Source: an uncultured Bacteroidales bacterium (lineage in GTDB: Bacteria; Bacteroidota; Bacteroidia; Bacteroidales; UBA932). From it: a stretch of DNA of 64,000 nucleotides. A model generated the notes under the pieces. It worked only from the letters and a program-made list of their open reading frames with translations. It did no database searches and had not been told where the DNA came from. Every line of letters begins with the position of its first letter. Position 1 is the first letter of the stretch. Position numbers and translations under genes: made by a program. The stretch is from assembly GCA_944326255.1 (NCBI GenBank), contig CALVDG010000006.1:1-64000 (forward strand), read 5' to 3'. Positions 59,889-64,000 of the stretch are shown one piece after another.

Positions 59889-62485
59889 CAAATGAGGTAA
59901 AGATAGAGGCCAAGCTGGGTTTTGACAAACTCCGCGGGAGTGTCGCTGCCCGTTGTTCCACCGGTTATGGCCGGGAAAGGGCGGAGGGCGAGATTGTGTC
60001 CGTTGAGCCGGCGGAGATAGAGCGTCGTCTGGGTCTGGCCGACGAGATGCGGGTGATCCTGATGTTCGAGACGGCCTTTCCCAATTCTGGCTTCGGGGAC
60101 TGCATTCCCTTTCTGGTGCCGCTGCGCAGTCCTTACTCGCATATCGACCTGCCTTCGCTGATAGTGCTGCGCGGCTCTCTGGATGCCCTGCGCAGGATTC
60201 TGGCATTTTTCAGCGGCTGTAAGGAGGGGCAGTATCCGCTGCTGAGGGAGATGGCCTCTGCAGTGCTGTCTTTCCCGGAGGTTCTGCGGAGGATAGATGA
60301 GATTCTGGACAAATACGGGGAGGTGCGCGACAATGCCTCCGAGGAGCTGTACGCCATCCGCCGGGCCATCAAGGATAAGGAAGGGGCTGTGTCGCGGCGT
60401 ATTCAGGCCATATTGCGTAAGGCTCAGGAGGAGGGCGTGGCTGATGCCGATGCCTCTGTCTCTGTACGCGAGGGCAAGGTTCTGATACCGGTATCCTCCA
60501 GCAATAAGAGAAAGTTGCCGGGCATAGTTTACGACGAGTCGGCTTCGGGCAGGACCTCGTTCATCGAGCCGATGGAGGTGGTCGAGCTCAACAATCAGCT
60601 GCGCGAGCTGCATTTCGAGGAGCAGAGGGAGATACTTCGGATACTGACGGTGTTTACGGATTTTCTCAGACCTTATATCGACGATGTCATCGAGTCGCAG
60701 AAGTTCATGGGCGAGCTGGATTTCATTATGGCCAAGGCCTCTGTGGCTTCCCGCTTCAAGGGCGGCAAGCCGGTGCTTTCCGACAGGGGCGAGCTGATTC
60801 TGCGCCAGGCCCGTCATCCTTTGCTGGAGGAGGCTCTGACCAAGGAGGGCAAGAAGATAGTGCCGCTGGATATCGTGCTGACTCCGGCCAAGCGCATCCT
60901 GCTGATATCCGGGCCCAATGCGGGCGGCAAGTCGGTATGCCTCAAGACTGTCGGCCTGCTGCAGTACATGTTCCAGTGGGGTCTGCCCGTGCCGGCCTCG
61001 GAGAGTTCGGAACTGACGGTCTTCCACGATATGTTCGTGGACATCGGCGATGACCAGTCGCTGGAGAACGACCTGAGTACCTACAGCTCGCATCTGCTGA
61101 ACATGAAGGAGGCCGTTACCTTGGCCGATGACCGTTCTCTGGTGCTCATAGACGAGTTCGGCTCAGGTACCGAGCCGGCGGCCGGAGGCGCGATAGCCGA
61201 GGAGATACTCAGTGAGTTTGAGAAAAAAGGCTGCTACGGGGTCATCACCACCCATTATACCAACCTGAAATTCTATGCCAGCAACAGCAGCCGTATCGTC
61301 AACGGGGCGATGCTCTTCGACGTGCAGAAGATCCAGCCGCTGTTCCGTCTGGAGATAGGGCTGCCCGGCAATTCCTTTGCCTTTGAGCTGGCCCGGAAGA
61401 TAGGACTTCCGGAGAGTATCGTACACGGAGCCGAGGAGAGGGCCGGCAAAGATTATGTGGCCGTGGAGCGCAATCTGCGCAAGATAGCCCGCAACAAGCG
61501 CGAGCTGGAGGAACGGCTTGTGCGTGTCAAGGCAGCCGACCGTACTTTGGACTCCATGACGGAGAAGTACGAGAAAGAGTTGTCCGAGATAAAGGCCCTG
61601 CGCAAGAGCGTGCTCGAAGAGGCCAAGGCCCAGGCAGCGGAGATAGTGGCTCAGGCCAACCGTCAGATTGAGCGCACGATACGCGAGATACGCGAGTCCC
61701 AGGCCGAGAAGGAGCGGACTCAGCTGGTGCGTTCCGAGTTGCGGGACTTCGCCGCGTCGGTAGCCGATGACTCGGCGGCCCGCAGCGAGATGGAGGCCCG
61801 CATCGAGCGGAAGATGGCCCAGATAGTGGAGCGCAAGAGGCGGCAGGAGGAACGCCGTGCCCGTCGCGCCGCCTCTGGAACCCCGGATGGTCGGCCGGGA
61901 GCTTCGCCAGGTGTTTCCGGCAGTTCTGTCGCACCTTCAGGGCTTGGCTTCTCCGGCGGAACTTCCGGCGGCATACCTGGAGCCGATGCCCCGGATGATG
62001 CTGCACCTGAAAGTATCAGACCCGGTGCATATGTCCGGCTTGAAGACAGCGGCATGACCGGCGAGGTGGTGCAGGTATCCGGTAAGAAAGCTACTGTGGC
62101 CGTAGGCGAGATACTGACCCGTGTGGATATTTCCAAACTTGCGCTTCTGTCGGCCAACCAGTACCGTGCCTCGGTAAAGTCTCCCGCTTCGGTCAAGTCC
62201 GGTGTGCGGCTCTCGTCTTCCATCTCGGAGCGCAAGCTCAATTTCAAGCCCTCGATAGATGTCCGGGGTATGCATCTGGAGGAGGCCATACCGGCAGTCA
62301 CCGACTTTATCGACGACGCCCTGATGGTCGGGGTCTCCGAGGTGTCCATTCTCCACGGCAAGGGGGCCGGAGTCCTCAAGGAGGAGATCCGCAAGTTCCT
62401 GAAGATCACTCCTGGTGTAGTCTCATTCGCTGACGAGCACGTCGAGCGCGGCGGCGCCGGCATCACCGTCGTCAAACTCTCCTGA
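59885..62485 (+). CDS. mutS2: Endonuclease MutS2
   Basis: 866 residues. The MutS core has the Walker A ISGPNAGGKSVCLKTVG (about residue 345), Walker B SLVLIDEFGSGTEP and the signature ...THYTNLKFYA. A long coiled coil (about 520-670) is followed by a low-complexity Gly/Ser/Pro linker (about 660-710), a KOW-like segment (GEVVQVSGKKATVAVGEI) and a C-terminal Smr nuclease domain (IDVRGMHLEEAIPAVTDFIDDAL ... ILHGKGAGVLKEEI). It acts on collided ribosomes and recombination intermediates. Overlaps cdaA by 4 bases. Confidence 0.94.
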   Translation: MTNEVKIEAKLGFDKLRGSVAARCSTGYGRERAEGEIVSVEPAEIERRLGLADEMRVILMFETAFPNSGFGDCIPFLVPLRSPYSHIDLPSLIVLRGSLDALRRILAFFSGCKEGQYPLLREMASAVLSFPEVLRRIDEILDKYGEVRDNASEELYAIRRAIKDKEGAVSRRIQAILRKAQEEGVADADASVSVREGKVLIPVSSSNKRKLPGIVYDESASGRTSFIEPMEVVELNNQLRELHFEEQREILRILTVFTDFLRPYIDDVIESQKFMGELDFIMAKASVASRFKGGKPVLSDRGELILRQARHPLLEEALTKEGKKIVPLDIVLTPAKRILLISGPNAGGKSVCLKTVGLLQYMFQWGLPVPASESSELTVFHDMFVDIGDDQSLENDLSTYSSHLLNMKEAVTLADDRSLVLIDEFGSGTEPAAGGAIAEEILSEFEKKGCYGVITTHYTNLKFYASNSSRIVNGAMLFDVQKIQPLFRLEIGLPGNSFAFELARKIGLPESIVHGAEERAGKDYVAVERNLRKIARNKRELEERLVRVKAADRTLDSMTEKYEKELSEIKALRKSVLEEAKAQAAEIVAQANRQIERTIREIRESQAEKERTQLVRSELRDFAASVADDSAARSEMEARIERKMAQIVERKRRQEERRARRAASGTPDGRPGASPGVSGSSVAPSGLGFSGGTSGGIPGADAPDDAAPESIRPGAYVRLEDSGMTGEVVQVSGKKATVAVGEILTRVDISKLALLSANQYRASVKSPASVKSGVRLSSSISERKLNFKPSIDVRGMHLEEAIPAVTDFIDDALMVGVSEVSILHGKGAGVLKEEIRKFLKITPGVVSFADEHVERGGAGITVVKLS

Positions 62486-62786
62486 CCACGGCTGATGCAG
62501 TGCTTGACCGTATGCTCCCGGTTTTGATTTCCCGCCAGAGTGTACCGTTTTAGTGGGTTCTTCGGGCACTCTCGTCGCGAAAATATCCCAAAAACTGCAA
62601 AATACATCCAAATATACAGGAGGGTGTACCAAACACTGGAGAAAGCGGTACACTCTCCTATTGCATTTGGATGGAGTATCCAATCGCATCCGCGTTTTCC
62701 GGGACGGTAGGAATTTTTCTGACGATTCTCCTTTCTTTTTTAGTATGTAACAGATTCAACAGTACAGGAGAGGCAGGATTCCTCTG
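62486..62786. other. Intergenic region with inverted repeats
   Basis: No gene. GGAGGGTGTACC (62619-62630) and GGTACACTCTCC (62647-62658) form a 12-bp hairpin with one G-U; a third AGAGTGTACC lies at 62537. It probably separates the convergent mutS2 and minus-strand genes as a terminator or operator. Confidence 0.4.
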
Positions 62787-63293
62787 TCAGAATCTGAAAC
62801 CCAGGGCAGCAGTCCACCAGTGTCCAAAAGGGGACTCTGGATTGGCATATGTTTTTATGGTTATATTCACGGCCCATCTGTCTTTGATAAGCCATTCAAG
62901 TCCTATCGAGGGTGAGAAGTTGGGAGCTGCGAGGGAAAACGGCAGGGGCATCAGTACACCTGCTTCACATCCTACAAATATCTGAATTCTGGAATCTGTG
63001 GGGAAGTTGGCTTTTGCATGAAACTGCAGCAACAGCGGTATTTGGGGAGATATTTTCTGCATCCATAGTGCCTCTATGCTGCCTCCAAGATACAGAAACC
63101 GAAGTTCGTCTTTGTTGAATCTCACACCGTGCGATGTGTACAGCGAGGCTCCGTAGCCGAAATTTCTCTCAAAAGAGGCTCCGGCCGATACACTGCCCTC
63201 ATAATGGGTCTTTCTCTCACCGGCATCAGCGTATCGGCAGGATAAGAGGACGGCAGTAATACAGATTGCGATATATTTTATGTATCTTGTCAT
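62787..63293 (-). CDS. Exported outer-membrane beta-barrel-like protein
   Basis: 168 residues with a signal peptide (about 1-25). The rest is made of alternating amphipathic strands (SVSAGASFERNFGYGASLYTS, LYLGGSIEALWM, NFSPSIGLEWLIKDRWAVNITIKTY) and ends with Phe (AALGFRF), typical of small outer-membrane barrels. The PSIGLEWLI and F-terminal features fit an OmpX-like or outer-membrane protein fold. It starts 4 bases after the C10 peptidase gene, same strand, so it is likely co-expressed with it. Confidence 0.7.
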   Translation of the reverse strand: MTRYIKYIAICITAVLLSCRYADAGERKTHYEGSVSAGASFERNFGYGASLYTSHGVRFNKDELRFLYLGGSIEALWMQKISPQIPLLLQFHAKANFPTDSRIQIFVGCEAGVLMPLPFSLAAPNFSPSIGLEWLIKDRWAVNITIKTYANPESPFGHWWTAALGFRF

Positions 63294-63296
63294 GGT

Positions 63297-64000
63297 TTAA
63301 TAAGTTATGATTCTGTACCACCATGTGTATTTTGTATTCATATTATGCGTGCCGCTGTCTTCTTCATCGTAATACACGGCTCCGTCGCGGGTATTGAATA
63401 TTTTGGAGATATAGTAGCCGTCACAGTCTCCGTTCCATCCCCAGTTGCAATGCAGAAGATGCTTTCTTCCGCCACCATCCCACCTGGTCTTGATTCCGTC
63501 TATTACCCAGGCATGTCCGCTTCCTTTCTTTTCATCTGTATAGACACAGCTGCCTAACGCTCCTATGAAGACCGGTTTTTTATGCGTAAGCATCAGAATG
63601 ATTTCGGACTCATCGTATTTTGTGTGTACTTTTGCGGATGAGTACCCGATGGATTTAAGGTATCTCGCCACCTTTTTAGGTGTGGCGAAAGTGCCCCCGC
63701 TGCCTAAAAAATTATAAGTGACTCCTATTCCGTCGGCAATACCCTTTATAACAGTGGACATGTCGTCAGTCCATATATAGATGGAGTCATTTTTATTATT
63801 GTTATTATCTGGCAGTTCATAGAAATGTTTCCGCTCCAGTTGTTTCCAGCTTGAACGGGTCACTCCAAAACGAGTGTTAAGCGGGATGTCTTTATTGCAT
63901 GTAAGAATCTGTGCTGCTGCAATAGTAGTACATCCGGCATCATTGTTGTTGAGTTTGGCGTTGTAGGGTTTGCCTTGTCCCCATGCTGTATTCAGTAGGG
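63297..64000 (-). CDS. C10-family cysteine peptidase (streptopain-like), 5' part outside window
   Basis: Partial gene: at least 234 codons are visible and the frame is open to the right edge. It includes the catalytic Cys in NDAGCTTIAAAQIL (near 63930), preceded by WGQGKPYNAKL, and the catalytic His in GSGHAWVIDGIK. HCNWGWNGDCDGYYISKIF is also conserved. C10 proteases such as streptopain, interpain and Bacteroides Bfp1 are secreted toxin-like proteases with an N-terminal propeptide, missing here. A shorter frame start near 63863 is only an internal Thr. It precedes the beta-barrel gene by 4 bases. Confidence 0.88.
   Translation of the reverse strand, partial: LLNTAWGQGKPYNAKLNNNDAGCTTIAAAQILTCNKDIPLNTRFGVTRSSWKQLERKHFYELPDNNNNKNDSIYIWTDDMSTVIKGIADGIGVTYNFLGSGGTFATPKKVARYLKSIGYSSAKVHTKYDESEIILMLTHKKPVFIGALGSCVYTDEKKGSGHAWVIDGIKTRWDGGGRKHLLHCNWGWNGDCDGYYISKIFNTRDGAVYYDEEDSGTHNMNTKYTWWYRIITY

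Noticed and set aside
1-64000. CRISPR array or complete insertion sequence
   Set aside because: I found no regular repeat-spacer series, and no intact transposase with terminal inverted repeats.

Overview
The window reads as a Bacteroidales chromosome segment (phylum Bacteroidota), probably from a gut or oral species; I cannot name the genus. Evidence: TAnnTTTG-type -7 promoter boxes instead of E. coli-like promoters, many short lipoprotein signal peptides with a Cys followed by charged residues, BACON and Big2 surface proteins, a TonB-dependent receptor with a CarboxypepD_reg domain next to a DUF5689 lipoprotein, GH29 fucosidase, C10 peptidase and an SPFH protein with its ribbon-helix-helix partner.

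Bases 1 to about 12,740 are accessory DNA, AT-richer than the rest and with long noncoding gaps. They hold a tyrosine-recombinase fragment, unknown genes of mobile-element type, a helicase-like gene interrupted by in-frame stops, two near-identical MNT nucleotidyltransferase (mntA) copies, one of which has lost its hepT, a third MNT gene, a stop-interrupted hepT, a strongly structured candidate ncRNA beside an Rx4H (HEPN-like) gene, a 1074-residue BACON-repeat surface lipoprotein, and a tRNA-Met(CAU) whose 3' half is perfect but whose 5' end is decayed (possible att scar). Recurrent hairpins and a GGGTATATAAA motif punctuate the region.

From 12,856 the sequence is GC-richer and gene-dense. 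A P5C dehydrogenase (pruA) comes first. It is followed by a membrane-anchored TPR/AraC regulator transcribed away from an operon of seven consecutive lipoproteins (16,408-29,905). These are of two kinds: BACON plus a repeated 'YAFG' module, and Big2 plus an Lcl/DUF1566-like end. Next come a DUF1703-type AAA/PD-(D/E)XK protein, a ParDE toxin-antitoxin pair with a palindromic operator, an HEXXH metallopeptidase, a PH-like membrane protein, queH, and a fused 5-formyl-THF cyclo-ligase/nitronate-monooxygenase gene.

A tripartite RND efflux operon (37,259-42,927) sits behind a textbook sigma-54 -24/-12 promoter, with a GH29 fucosidase directly downstream. Ferritin, an orphan HicB, and an RHH-SPFH pair follow. 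After an 800-base noncoding stretch there is a five-gene locus (47,442-55,579): an OB-fold/lamin-tail lipoprotein, a secreted DNA/RNA nuclease, an exo/endo-phosphatase, a TonB-dependent receptor and a DUF5689 lipoprotein. It looks like a system for capturing extracellular nucleic acid. The right end holds an NTF2-like lipoprotein, a PHP phosphatase, a C69 dipeptidase, cdaA-mutS2, and a C10 cysteine protease running off the window.
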